A stretch of 64,000 nucleotides of DNA from Atherinomorus stipes (lineage: Eukaryota; Chordata; Actinopteri; Atheriniformes; Atherinidae): NCBI GenBank assembly GCA_023101725.1, contig JALJCO010013636.1, positions 1-64,000 of the forward strand. The letters run 5' to 3'. Both the position numbers and the translations under genes were made by a program. Within the stretch, counting starts at the first letter, position 1, and each line of letters begins with the position of its first letter. The notes beneath the pieces were generated by a model. The model had not been told where the DNA came from. It ran no database searches and saw nothing but the letters and a program-made list of their open reading frames with translations. Below, in pieces: positions 45,481 to 57,775 of the stretch.

Positions 45481-48388
45481 AATGCCTTGAAGGTTAAAAA
45501 TAAGATTTTAAAATCTATTCAATATTTGACTGAATGCAGATCTGATAACATCGGGGTGATGTGGACCTGATGAACCTGATGAAAGTCTAGTGGCAGAATT
45601 CTAGAAATACAGTAAATAAAGTTTATACTGAGGTATTGTGATGCTGTAGCCATGGGAGACAATTTTTTTTTTTTGACCACCATGGTTAGATTGGATCTAT
45701 TTTCCTCCTTAAAGCATATATTCAATGCAAAGCAAAACAAAACTGTTTTGATTCCTTCTTTTTCCAATAATCAAACTTTTCAATTCTGGTGGCAAGCCAT
45801 TAGATTTTCCTTCACAACAGCCTCTTTGAAATGAAATCCTTGGTAAACACTTGGAGGTAAGACTTTCCATCCCTGCAGTGAAGCCATAAGAGCAGGTCTG
45901 ATGTAATGTTTGTGAACAGCAGAAGAATCACAGATTTATTTCATGGCCTTTGGCATATCCATTCTCCATCTTCAGCTGTTCAGATATTTTCCGATCTTTG
46001 TACTTCTATTGCCTTGTGGCGTTGATTATTTCTCCTGCTCAGCTTCACCGCAGTCCACCCACACTGATCAAATAGCCACAGGATAGACAACCACACACGC
46101 CTTAATCACCAGCCCACTGGTCTTTCATAGTTATCCACGAAACCAAGAAGATGTAGCACAAAGAGGACTGATTACCACCTCACTGTGGGCTGCTTCCTTA
46201 TGTTGATGGAACTGCTAGCTTTGAAATCATTCAAAATCCTACGCTCTGTCAACCCACTCAATGCTTATTTTCCATGCCACCGTGTTCTTCCTTCAAACAT
46301 TTGTATTCTTAGATATATTTTTTTTAAATGAGGGTTCCCAGACCTTTAAACTTATTATAAAGAAAAGGCTCCTTACTCATTTAGACTGTTTCAGCATGAC
46401 ACCTTAAACTAGCTTAACATTTGAGCTCATTAAAACCAAAGAAAAAAGTGGTAGTGGTTCTAAAAAGAAGGCTTGGCTTCAGCAAGCTGCCATGTTAGAA
46501 GTCCAGGATGGCACAGAGGATGAGACCTTTAAGACCTACAGCATCTGAGGGGTTTTTGTTCATTCTTATACCTGATGACTGACTCTCACGGTCACTGTGT
46601 CACATCAAAGGCTGATAGCTTTAAGGAGAGAAATCCAATTCTGTGGCACCACTGAATCAGAAGAGCAAGGAAAGACAGACGGCTGCATGTCACTTTTTTT
46701 TTATTTTGAAACACAAGCCTGCTGCTGCTCGCTGCAACATTAGAAACAGAGCACGTCCTCTCCCATGCTGCTAAAACATTCTCTTAATATCAATTACTTT
46801 TTAAAAACACCCCAACCCTCTTAAGGTTTTATGTTCACTAATAAATTGTGCATAATGCGTATAAATCCTAGACAGCAGTCTTCAAACTTCAATCAATGCA
46901 ATGACTTGTGCAAGCAAGGTCTTTGGCATATGGAACATCTGAAATTAAGCTCAGTGCATTGGCTGTATTACATTAGCATACTTCTATTGTCAGCAAGGAA
47001 GCTGCCAGATGATATCGTACAGAGTACATCCCATGATGACAGCTGTTTTGATGTTAGAACAGCAGGATCCACGTAGGATTCAGAGCACGCTGTCCTTGTT
47101 TTCATCTATTTAAGTGGTCATCGCCTTATTCATGACTGCATGCGGTGCAGAGTTTTCAAGCACTTATTAATATCAAAAAGTAAACAAAAACAAAAAAAGC
47201 AGGCTTGAGATGTTGTTTTTTATGTGTTTTTTAATTCTGAAAAATCAATTCTGAAATAGCTATTCCTTTGGACATTGATTTCACTCTGCTGTGCTGTACC
47301 ACCACCAGATGCTTGCCCTGAAATCTGGTAGTTTTGGAAGCAGGGATGGAACATCAGTGTACATCAGTCTCAGCCAGATATTGTCAGGGTTTTCCAAAGA
47401 GTGGGTTCTAATTTTACAATTGCACAAATAAGAAAAAGATGCTATAATCTTTAGCCCAGGCACTTCCTGTGCTCATAACTGAGCCTGGTGCTCATATCTG
47501 CTCCATACTGTAGCTGCCAGACGTTCCCTCCCACGAGAAGGTCCTGCCTACAGCTCAAAGGATGAGGCGGAGTCAGATATTGGGTGGAGTTGGATGTCCG
47601 ACTTCGCCACTAACCGTTTTGATTGGTTTAGTCTAACCCACCCCTATCCCTCAGCCCTAACCCTAACCAAACCATGTGGCCACACCCATCGGATGTCCAA
47701 CACAGCCGAATATTCAACCGTTGCAAGCCACAGCTGGGGCTTATTGCCCCCAGCACCAGTAAGACAAGAAGATCCATCAATCCAAAAATAAAGTACAATT
47801 AACAAAGTTTGAAACACCGTAATCCTAAATGTGTGCCAACAAATACAACTTGTGCAATTCAGAGGTTTAACCAATAAATAACTAAAGTGTGAAATAATAA
47901 CTGAAACATAGTGTTGTGTCTGTAGGTTACTGAATTGCTGTGAAGTTATCTGCTGTGTTGCCGTAGATACAGCCATCACAGTCCCAAGAAAAAAAAAAAA
48001 AGTGCAGCAGAGATTTATTTTTTCCCCCTCCATCTTCTCTTTTTCTTAACTGGATGTTTTTGTATTAGATGCATGTATAATGCTACTTGTTTTCTAAAGA
48101 CTGTGTTCCTCCCAAAATTTGCCCCATGGGTTGTTTTTTCATGCAGGCTAAAGCTATAATTGCAACCTCTAGCAGTGATTAGACCAACACCACCTGTTCA
48201 AAATGGTGTATATGATTGTGACAGTAGAATAAGGCTTATTTCAGCCTTATTGTTCCCTTTCTCATCTATTCTCTTGTTTATGACCTGGAAATCATTAACT
48301 ACCAAATACTTTAAAAGATGCATCATTTCCTAAAAATGCATGCAGACAAGGGAGGTTTGCTGGAGGAAAGAAATGGAGAGCACATTAA
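45481..48388. other. Mostly unique sequence, no gene
   Basis: TAAGATTTTAAAATCTATTC at 45502-45521 is an AT-rich near-palindrome next to the L2 fragment. The (CCCTAA)2 unit at 47655-47668 is embedded in unremarkable sequence. An A-run lies at 47989-48001. No exon was recognised. Confidence 0.4.
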
Positions 48389-49849
48389 TACCCTCTTTCC
48401 ACTCAGCAGTACAGTTCAGGTACAGTTTGCTACCTTGTGTGTCGGCGGGTGTGCCAGGGTGTGCCGGTGCCACCCACAGAGTTAGCTGCACACCTGGCAC
48501 CCTACTGACCCCACTGCGACCCCTCATCCAGCAAGCATTGCGGGTGCGCTAACTGCTGCTAATAGTAATGAAACAGAGTTCCTAATTCCTTGACAGACAC
48601 CCGGTCGAACTATACATCAGTGTTCAGAATGATTCTTATAGAATAATGAAGGCTGCAGCCTCCCTGCTGTCTGCTGCAGACGCGTTTCACCAGCTGGACA
48701 CAATGCATGCGTTGAGCAGGCAATATAGGCTTGCACAACTCATCAAATGGAAAGTGGACAGGGGAAATCAGTTCCCATCCGTTATTGAAGCATTGGAACC
48801 ATGTGACAAAGATTTTTTTTTTTTTCCCAACAAGAACTGTTTACTGCGTATTCTGGTAACGCTGCCTGTTACAAGTTGCTTTGTGGGGAATGTTTTCAGG
48901 TGTAAATGGGATTAACTCCACCAGCAGAGCCACAACGCTCACAGAGAGACTGTATAGCATCTCGCTGCTCATCTTTAAAAAAGAGCTTGTAGAGGAACTA
49001 GACTTTGATAAAATGATAAATGTGTTCAAGGCCAAGCCGCTGTCTTGCCCTTTAAACTGAAAGCTCACAGGTAAGCAGTCGTGTCCTTTACTCTGCTGCT
49101 AAACCCAATAGTTTTGTTGAGATGGTTAAACAGTTGTTGATCATGCGTAATGTGAATAGGTCATGGCTGTGTGGGAGTGTATGAGTATGTGCATGTGTGT
49201 TATATTTCACTATGTTCTCCTTAATGGGCACATAATGTCTGTTACTGTAGATTTTTGCAGGTTTTTTTTATAATTTATTAAGAGGATAACCCCTTTGAGA
49301 TGTATAATCTCGTTTCCTTCCCTCGCCACAGACCTGCTATGAACTACTGTTACCTATTACTGATAGGATGCACACAGCGTGTAGATAGTTTTGTGGAGGT
49401 GTAACACTGTTGATTAATGAATTTAGCTCACCTGGTATTTGCTGGTGTGCAAAAGTCTTTTTCTGGCTACGCCAGTCGTCTTCTCAATGGAAAAAAAAAA
49501 AACAGATGCATCCAACCAAACCATTTCTGGGTCTCCTTCAGTTGTAGGTCCACAGGAGCATGGTGGGGCGAGGGCAGAGCTACTGGACAGAAAAATGTCA
49601 CTTCTTGTGACAAAAAAAAAAGCAAAAGAGATAAGCACCCTGGAGTTCAGTTGGCTCACCTCACTGTTCACTCAATTTTGGAAATATGATAAGAAAAAGA
49701 TATCCATCTTTCATTGTTGTTTGTTGTGTCATCTTTGTTGTCATTGCACTGGTTTGATGCTAGGCTACACATTTGGGCTAAACCCTGCCTGGACAGGCCA
49801 GATAACCAAAACCACCCCGAAGTGTTGCAGTCGAAATGGAAACGAGGCT
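48389..49849. mobile_element. Possible 1.5-kb DNA transposon around a hAT relic
   Basis: Left TACCCTCTTTCCACTCAGCA (48389 on, preceded by TTAA) and right TGGAAACGAGGCT (49837-49849, followed by TTAA) are partly complementary (CCTC.TTTCCA.T). The left end resembles fish elements opening with TTTCCACT..CAGTAC.GTTC.GGTAC. The end similarity is short, and a TTAA target does not fit a hAT transposase, so the enclosed hAT relic may be unrelated to these ends. Confidence 0.3.
48646..49060 (+). pseudogene. hAT transposase relic, C-terminal dimerisation domain
   Basis: The hAT dimerisation domain closes the catalytic fold of hAT transposases and of the ZMYM/ZBED-like genes derived from them. The frame from 48646 reads IKWKVDRGNQFPSVIEALEP then CDKD, a T run, FPNKNCLLRILVTLPVTSC (to 48879), matching the usual ALK.CD...FPN...LLRIL.TLPVT. 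The next part lies one frame over: MFSGVNGINSTSRATTLTER, LYSISLLIFKKELVEELDFD, KMINVFKAKP, stop at 49058-49060. This aligns with RSFS.LNRIKT.LRSTLT.ERL..L.LL...K....LDFD..I..F...KP. So there is at least one frameshift near 48880, and the CERS motif is damaged. Upstream zinc-finger and catalytic parts are not visible. The stop at the natural end suggests the 3' end is intact. Confidence 0.78.
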
Positions 49850-51900
49850 TTAAATTGCCCTGTGGAAAATTTAATTTACATTAAATTTAATGTAAATATG
49901 TTTTTCTCACAAGCAGATTTAATGCTGATCTGACAGAAAAAATTAAATACAGCTGCATTCCAATGTAACACGCCATATTTGTTTGTTTACAACTATGTTT
50001 CTGTCCACCCCCTTTTTGCTCACTTCACTCCTAGTTAGAGTGACTAAGATGCAAATAAAGAAGTTAAGTGGAGGTTGAATTTGACTTTCTGCAAATGGGG
50101 AAAAATGAGAGGCTTGTAGACATTATTCATTTAAAATGTTTAAATGTGCCATGGTTGTTTAAAGCCACATGCCAAGAAAAAAACAAAACACAAACTGCTG
50201 TTCTTTGTTTCTGTGTCATATTCTTATTTATTCTACTGTAACTTATGAAAGGTGACACTGCAGACATCACACTACTACAATAGCATATCCATCCATATTC
50301 AGCTCATACCCCACCTAAAAATGAAGGTACTGTATGCTTGACTCTGGAACCATCAACCCAAACCACACCAAAACCCTTCCATCCTGCGTTGGCCCCATAA
50401 GATATAATAAGATAAGATTTTGTTTCCTGATTGCACAGAAAATTTCACTACAGTACCGAATCAACAATCATTACAGACAAAACTGCAGTCATACAAAACA
50501 AAAACAAAGAGCAGATAAATACCCATAAAAAAAGAATCTGCAAAAACAAAGAATCCACAAAAATACCTTTAAAAATGCGTACCCATCAAAATCCATTAGA
50601 GCTCACAAATAGAAAAACCAGCATAATGCTACAGACTGAGCAATGTGATGAAGTGTGGAATAGATTAATGTTTATATTTATTCCTCCTGCAGAAAGGCAC
50701 CCTGAAGTGTCTACCCAATGGGAGGCGCTGATACTCATCATGAGGGGTATGAGAGGGATCTGCAGCTATTTATATCACATAAATAGTTTAAATAAGTTGC
50801 TTGATGCAATACTATGAGGAAATGTACTTCTATTTAAACTAGCTGATCTATGCAGTTTTTGCTTTATTGTCAAGACAAGATCAGTGCTGGGTTATTTGTG
50901 CCAAACCTCCCTCATTTTAGACCAAGTTCTGTTACATACACAGAAACACTTTCCTCCACCACAGGTATACTGAGCATCATTTCACAGAGCAGTCTGAAGC
51001 TAGGGAATAATAGGGAGTACTCTTGCAGCTGGAGCTGTCCCATCACACCAGACAGGACAAGGTCACCTCCTCTGTGCACTGCACTGAATGCCAGTTGACA
51101 ACAGAAAAACATGCATTTCCCTCTCAAGTGCTTAAGAGAGCTCCTATTCATGAATTTAACGGGGCTCCTGTTCCTGTGTGATGACGCAATACTGAGTAAA
51201 TACTTTCGCACCCCAGAAAACTTTTTCACTTGACTAAAATTTCTGCGGTTCACTAAGCGAGGCAAATTTTCCACCCTTTTACATATTCATTGCATTCAGA
51301 TAGTTAATTCCATTAGTGTGCAATACAAATACGCTGATTAATGAATTAAGGAGTGATGCAAGAACATATAAATGGAGCAAAGATGATGGGTTTTACAGGA
51401 CATAAAGTAGATGCAACCTCATGGCTGATCACTATAACACTTTTTGTTCACATTGCATGCCCCACCAGTTTCTTTTACATGTGCCAAAATTAATTCATTG
51501 GGAAACCTACAACATTGCTGCTGCATAGTACTTCAGAAATATGAGCCACTGCTGTCTTATCCTCCTATGCTCCATAAAGGAGGGATTGTATTTGTATGGG
51601 AGACGGCAGCGGTGACATTTCCAGGTGGCTTTGCTGATGGTGGGAAGACAGCAAAGCAAAAGGGTTTGAAATCGTATTAGAATGAGTCCTATTTATATGC
51701 AAAAGAAAGCTTAAATGCTCTAAAAAAGGATACATATTTTGTCAATAAATTCCCCACCGTGCTGACTTTCCTATCCAAGCTGCAGAAAGGTATTTCCGAC
51801 CCACCAAAATGCCACAGAGCTGTAACGTGGGACTTTTTGTAGCATTAACTATTTATTGGAATTCTGTGCCGCACCCTCAGATTCCCCATCCATGCCATCC
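49850..51900. other. Unannotated stretch
   Basis: No host exon. Around 50390-50470 and 50690-50765 there are faint resemblances to antisense LINE 3' regions (TAAGATAAGATTTTGTTTCC; AATGGGAGGCGCTGATACTC), too weak to call. Confidence 0.35.
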
Positions 51901-53159
51901 ATTATCCCTGTGGAAGAACAATGCCTGGATGTGAACACAAATTTCAGGAGAGGATGAATTTCAGTCCATTTTTCTAGCCCGGCGATTCATTTGTCATCCT
52001 CTCAGCCCAAGGAGTGGCTGCTACCTCCCAGGTCTCTGATTAAACAAGAGAGAATTAATAACAGGTATCTGAGGAAGGTGTCTGGGAAAATCTTCCTTTT
52101 GAAGACAGTAAAAAACTACAAGCTGAAATTAGGTTGGAGGAGTAGGAAGTTTCCAGTCAGAGTTTGTGTCATATCAGCCCTGCAACATGGTTTTGCACTT
52201 TTAAGGTTGACAGTAAACTACAACTTTAGTGTGACTAATTAAATTAGAACTTAAATTGTGAATAATTCTTGAAACAGTCGCAGTGATACATCTCCTGGGT
52301 ATACTGGCTGTCTTTAGTAATAAATCTACATTAAATCCATGATTTATGCCTACACATGACTTGCCCTTTAAATGTGTCACAGATGGAAAGAAAATGGAAG
52401 ACTTGAGGTGCAAGCTGGAAGTCAAGTAAACGAATTCAGGAGAATCTCTGATTACCTCTAATGTGGTTATAAGTAATGGTGACCTGTCTCTAAGGAGCCA
52501 AGCCAGAGCTAAATTATATTTCAAATCCATTAAACCTTACCTCAGATCCATGATTTGCTTCCAGCAAGCAGCTACCCAGGGCAGTGGGTAATTGAATTTC
52601 AAACCTGAAGCAGGAAGCAGATAGGCCCCCGAGCTGAGTTCTCTGCATGAGGTGCAACACGGTTATGCATAAAGTCATGATTTATTTGTGCCTATCAAAT
52701 CTTGTAAATGGGGGTATGCTCTGTCATGCAGTGGGATAACCCTATTTGTTAAAACAAGACTTACAATATGAGAAAATATTAGATTAACATGAGTATTAAA
52801 TATATACAATTATTAAATTCAGGGATTACACCTGCGTCCAGCTGCAGGTGGAGCTAAGGGGAAAAAAAAAAATTAATCCATATTATGCAAAGCTTTGATA
52901 GATTTTTTTCATTTGCACTTTCTGCTTGACAAATGTGCATCTGAGGATGCTCATTTTCTGCATTTTATATAGATTTGAAGCTGCTACATTTAATCATTAC
53001 TCATCATGTGATAAAATGATGTCAGATCTGTTATTGCATGAGGTAATGGATCAAAAACAGAGGCAATAACAATCGTCATGTAAAATTCCGAGATCCACCT
53101 AACGGGTGTTGATATACAAAGACCTTCCTCATAAGGCTTTAGTTCACCGTGGTGACAGC
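51901..53159. other. Unique-looking stretch, no gene
   Basis: High-complexity, transposon-free sequence with TAAT and ATTAG words, for example GATTAAACAAGAGAGAATTA near 52038. May include regulatory sequence; unproven. Confidence 0.3.
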
Positions 53160-53480
53160 CAGTCTGGGCCATAACCTTGATTTGTCTAATTGCTCATAGT
53201 GGGCTGAGCTCTCGGGGAGCCTGTGGACAGTTAATCAGATGATCTTGCACTCGGGGAAAAGTATCGGCTCCTCTTTCTCCTCACTGTCAACTCTGCTATT
53301 TCAGGACATCCCTCACTGTAGAGTCAAGACAGACAACACCAAACTCGATAGTGAATCAATCATTAGACCAATTTACCAATTAGGCCCGTTGTACTCTATA
53401 AATAAACACATCACAACCCCCCGTGCTCTATCCCTTGAAATGCAGTATCAACACTGAGGCCGGCAGCTAGGGTGCTGGGG
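53160..53480. other. Candidate non-coding regulatory block
   Basis: CAGTTAATCAGATGATC (53228-53244), AATCAATCATTAG (53354-53366), CAATTTACCAATTAGG (53369-53384) and CTATAAATAAACACATCA (about 53396) are clustered homeodomain- and forkhead-like words in repeat-free sequence. Conservation was not testable. Confidence 0.28.
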
Positions 53481-55129
53481 GCAAACCCATCAATCAGGGT
53501 CCTCTTTTTTGTAGTATATATGGCAGGAAAACGATTTCTTCATCGAGAGTGCCATAATGCAAACACTTAAAATATCATCTAAGCATCAACTTTGACAGCG
53601 ATTTCCAAGCTGCTGTTTAAAAGCAGCACTTCATACAGTATGTGCACTTTGTTTTATGACTCGCTGAGACTAATCTGTGGCTAATGAACACCCACCTCCT
53701 CAAAGATTATTCATGAATATAGTGTCATTAATAATGTAGGAATTCCCTGGGGTTTCCTCTTAGTTTCATTTTAGTAAATTAAAACATCATATGAAAATAT
53801 TCGCTCTAGAAGAATTAATGTCCATTAAAATGAATGAGGCAGTTCACTCAGGTAGCAGCCATTTAGAGACACCTGAGTTAAGTTTCATAGACCTAGTGGA
53901 TAATTTATAGAGTAAAGAGGGCTTTGTAATGATACCACAGCTCTTGGCATCGTTGGCTCCCCTGGCAGGCTGTCTCCTGCTCTCAGCCTCAGTGCTGGAG
54001 CTGCTGCTGCTGCTGCAGCTGCTGCACAGCCTGCCAGCTCCCCAGCATGCTCTACCCACCTGTCACCATGCAGCGAAAAACATTTCTTTCACATCAACGA
54101 TACATGTCACCAGCTCACATGGGGGAACCACAAGCATTTACAGTAACTGTCAAATCGCTGAGTTTTGGGGGGCACATCTACAGCTTCTACTGGTACGCTA
54201 TCTGCCGGAATACAGAGACGGGAGTGTCAGAGTCACTTCATATAGCCAGTGACATTTACATGCATCATCCTGGTGGTATACAGGTGTAAAGACACATCAG
54301 AAAGCTAGAATAGATGTGTTCTGACAAACATGGTATGAGTGCTACAGCAACAAGTGGAAAACAAAGTTGGCCGTGTTGGACGTAGAGCTGAATGTGGCTG
54401 CTGCTGTAGTGTTTAGCATTATCAGTCCTCAACCAAAGAAATATATATATTAGGGGCTTTTACTGCATACTTCTGGGCTGCTTCCTATCTTTTACTGACT
54501 AAAATTGATCATATTCAATAAAAAAACAAAATCTAACCTTTTTCTCTCGAACTACCAACAAATGATAGGTAGTGTTAGACTGCAAACCAATCAAAAAGTT
54601 TTCCGGCTCCCCCTGACAGTGGTATTTATTGCCTTCCACTGACTGTGCTGTCTGTTCGTGTGAGATGTGCCGACATGAGCCTACACATTTCAAATGAGGC
54701 TGTCTTTCAGGTGATAGATTCCCAGATTCTCTCACTTCACAAAACTTTGTGTGACTTTTGTCCAACTTGCCATTAGGGGAGGCGCCTGTTGTTATGGTAT
54801 AACATCTCTTACAGCTCTTTGGGACTGGCCACCTCTCCAATACAGGCACATGTGGTATGAATGCAAGCAGATACAGACTATAATTACATGCTAAGACAAG
54901 CATGAAAGAGTATTTGTCAGAGAGCAACTGCATGTGAAAGGTGAAAATAGTTTTAATGATGTTAGGCTGTAAAAGGAATGAATCCTAATGTTGGGTCTAG
55001 TCTGGTTCAGTCAAATAAATTCTGATTTCTGACCTTAACCAAGTAATGTTATAGCACAAATGTCTGCATTATTGTAACTGATTTTACATGTTTAAGTAAA
55101 AAAAAAAAATCACTGAAACATCTTTAGGC
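53481..55129. other. Unannotated, with a short (CTG)n tract
   Basis: CTG repeats lie at 54001-54030. The frame through them (53929-54252) shows only leucine-rich repeat-derived residues and no domain. The rest is unique-looking. Confidence 0.4.
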
Positions 55130-55269
55130 TGCCAGAACGCTGCTACAAAGCTAACAACAAAGCTTTCCAAGTTTTCACATGTTACCCGTTCACTAATCCA
55201 GCTGCACTGGCTCCACGTTTACTAGGATGCATTTTAAAATTATTGTTTTTAACAAACTAAGCTCTAAAT
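55130..55269 (+). pseudogene. L2-type LINE fragment, left part, split by MITE
   Basis: CCAGCTGCACTGGCTCCACG near 55197 and the following ATGCATTTTAAAATTATTGTTTT encode the degraded L2 block (LIQLHWLPV..RMHFKIIVF). It stops abruptly at the hAT-type MITE beginning at 55270 and continues after it at 56335. Several frame breaks. Confidence 0.72.
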
Positions 55270-56326
55270 CAGGGATGGGCAACTCTGGTCCTCGAGGGCC
55301 AGTATCCTGCAGCTATTAGGAGTTTACCTGCTGCAACACACCTGATTCCAATCAGTGGGTAATTAGCAGACTTGACACCAAGCTCCACAAAAGTCACCAA
55401 CTTTTACACACAAACCATCCCAGGCTTCAGACTGAAGGTCTTTAGTAAATGTTAGGAGTTTTACTGGAGTCACGGCGTGCCCCCGCAGCCTCAACCGTCA
55501 CGTTTGAGATGGTAATCTAATCTGCGCTGATTTATAGCAATCTTTTCATCATCTTGGGCTTGCTACAATATCAAAAATGTTTGATATTATCGCAAGTTGC
55601 AGTGATGCAGGACAGTAAAAAAACAATAGCTGGATGAACTCTGACAGCAGCGGAAACAGCTGCCGACCTCCAGAACCGTCAATACTGATAGTTGCATGAT
55701 GTGTTGACCAGAGCCATAGAAATACAGAGTTGCGACATGCGTTGACTTAAATGTAAAACTAGTCACGTGACTCACGGAGAATGCCATGCGAACCCCGCGC
55801 TGTCATATCTGACTGCAGAACACACAGCAGCAATCAGATTGCTGACAGTAAATAAACATTGGTGCTGCAGACATGCTGGTCTCTGAATGTTCTCAGTTAC
55901 AGAGCAGATTGTTTAGCATTTTCAGTGTTTTAGCTTACTGTTTTTAATGTTTTATCTGTTTTCATACTGTGTCTGTGCGCTTTGATAAGGTGCTTTCAAA
56001 TAAAATGTATTTTGATGATGATGATGATGACGATGCATTGCATGATGGGAAAAAATGCTGAAAGACTCTAACTGTAGTCTTGTGATCAGTTTCCCAGTCT
56101 CTGTAAAATCCCAGTCTGAGACTAAGCTGAAACTAAAAACTGTCTTTAGATGTGAGCTAGTGTGAGATTGTAGTCTTCCAGGAGTCATTTCCAAATTTAA
56201 AAAAAAAATCCTCTACTGTAAGGGAGGCATGGGTCTGAGTCTGAATGAGGTGTGTTGCAGCAGGGAAGCATCTATAGTAATATTTGCAGAATAGTGGGCC
56301 TTGTGGACCAGAATTACTGATCACTG
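55270..56326. mobile_element. hAT-type element inserted into an L2 LINE
   Basis: The left end CAGGGATGGGCAACTCTGGT continues CCTCGAGGGCCAGTATCCTG; the right end, inverse, is CAGTGATCAGTAATTCTGGT followed by CCACAAGGCCCACTATTCTG and CTGCAACACACCTCATTCAG. Both match the fish family opening CAGGGGTGGGCAA..C.GGTCCTCGAGGGCC with ACACACCTGATT inside. Flanking 8-mers CTCTAAAT (55262-55269) and TCTTAGAT (56327-56334) look like a diverged hAT-type duplication of a CTCTAGAT-like target. The interior holds a LINE tail (55890-56036) and unassigned sequence, so the element is composite. Confidence 0.78.
55890..56036 (+). mobile_element. LINE 3' tail with (GAT)n, nested in the hAT-type element
   Basis: GCGCTTTGATAAGGTGCTTT then CAAATAAAATGTATTTTGAT and seven GAT-like units (56014-56036): the usual L2-like terminus with a short tandem tail. 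The 5' limit is approximate. Confidence 0.62.
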
Positions 56327-56334
56327 TCTTAGAT

Positions 56335-56601
56335 GATGTGATCAGGGTCTGCTGGTTGTGAAACAAACATGGCTGAAAACCAAAGGTGACAGTCTTCGCA
56401 GCAGTGGTTCCATCCCTCTGGAACTGCTTTCCTCTCAGCCTGTGATCTGTGGACTTAGTGATCTCTTTTACCTAAAACGCAGCTAAAGGCACAGCTTTTT
56501 GCTTAATTTCATTGTTTTTATGTTTTGTTGTTTGTGTTTACTTGTGAAGCACTTTGTTATTTTTATCTTGAAGCTTGCTATGTAAATAAAAATGTACTTT
56601 C
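56335..56601 (+). pseudogene. L2-type LINE fragment, right part
   Basis: Continuation of 55130-55269 after the MITE. AAAACCAAAGGTGACAGTCT encodes TKGDS; one frame over, VVPSLWNCFPLSL matches the APRLWNSLPLSLR block. The 3' end is CTTGTGAAGCACTTTGTTAT ... GCTATGTAAATAAAAATGTA, the L2-like terminus. A segment of about 40 codons between the two halves is not recognisable. Confidence 0.75.
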
Positions 56602-57195
56602 ACCTATTTAAAGACAGAGGTGGACATCCCTGGTCCAGAAAGTGAAAATCCTGTCCATCTGTTTTTCTAACCAATAAACCAGCTGAATTTAATCAGCACA
56701 GCTCCTCTGAGAGATGAGCTCATTAATAATAAAAAAAAACCTGTTCTGAATGTACAGACAGGTCCAAAAACATGGCATCATTTTCACTTTATGGCACCTG
56801 GACTGTCTAATTCTGCCTGAAAGTAAGCATGAAGTGATAGAAAACTCATAAAATTTTAGACAAAACTTAATCTTGTTGCATGAAATATTTTGTCTACAGT
56901 ACATAACTTCTTTCAAGTGAATGTATAAAAATGGCTTAAAACTTCATAAAACTATGAAAAGTATTTACATTGTTAATATTTATTCAATGTCATTTTAAAT
57001 GTTTCACATACAAACAACAAGCATGAACAAATCATTCCACCACCTTATTTCCATATACTTGTGAGAGAAAATTTCAATTTAGTCAATCAACTTGTGACTT
57101 TGACTAAACTGATTAAAAGAACAAGAGAAAAATTCTGTTTTTATAGCCATTAGATCTACAATGGCCTGCTTGCCACTCAAAAAAAAAATTATCAA
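56602..57195. other. Unannotated AT-rich stretch
   Basis: GACAGAGGTGGACATCCCTG GTCC at 56614-56637 resembles the start of another CAGGGATGTCCA-type hAT repeat in inverse order, without a partner end. Confidence 0.35.
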
Positions 57196-57587
57196 ACCCA
57201 AAAGGTGACTTTATTTGATTTAATTACATAGAACTGTTATGTTTTTACATACCTTTTATCTAAACAGCTGCATTCAGCCAAATGTCTTTTTAATGCGTTG
57301 AGTTAATGTGAATATGTTACATTAAGTTAAATTCGATTAAATACAGGTAACACAAAACTACACATATACTTGATGTATATCTGTGACCTAGAAGCCATAT
57401 ACATCAAGTGTATGTATAGTTTGTCTTTCCTTTATTCAATCCAATTGAACTTTATGTAACATATTTACATTAACTCCACACAATAAAAAGACATTTGGCT
57501 AAATGCAGCTGTTTAAATAAATGGTATGCAATAATATTGGATGGAAACATTCCATGTAATTAAATCACATAAAGTCACCTTTTGGGT
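57196..57587. mobile_element. 392-bp fold-back element
   Basis: The left arm (57196 to about 57382) and right arm (about 57397-57587) are reverse complements along nearly their whole length. The outer pair ACCCAAAAGGTGACTTTAT / ATAAAGTCACCTTTTGGGT is exact apart from one neighbouring base; inner matches include AACAGCTGCAT.AGCCAAATG and the final ACTTGATGTATAT / ATATACATCAAGT around a loop of about 16 nt. No coding capacity. The structure is like the hairpin MITEs known from zebrafish. No certain target duplication. Confidence 0.93.
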
Positions 57588-57771
57588 GTTGAAACGAATA
57601 AATATTGGAATCCAGTAACTAATCTTGTAAATATATTCAACACAACAGTGTTTTGAATGGTAGTTTATTTTTTTGTTAGTTCTCCAAGACACTTTCAGTT
57701 CTGAGTGAAGGTGATTTCCCAGCAAAATGATAATAATATTATGAGGTTTGGGAAAGCAAATATTTAGGCAC
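57588..57771. other. Short unannotated spacer
   Basis: Nothing recognised between two inverted-repeat elements. Confidence 0.4.
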
Positions 57772-57775
57772 TTAA

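Noticed and set aside
47655..47668. Telomere-like (CCCTAA)2
   Set aside because: Only two units, too short to be an interstitial telomere scar.
53929..54252. Leucine-rich frame with CTG repeats
   Set aside because: The leucines come from the CTG tract; nothing downstream resembles a known protein.
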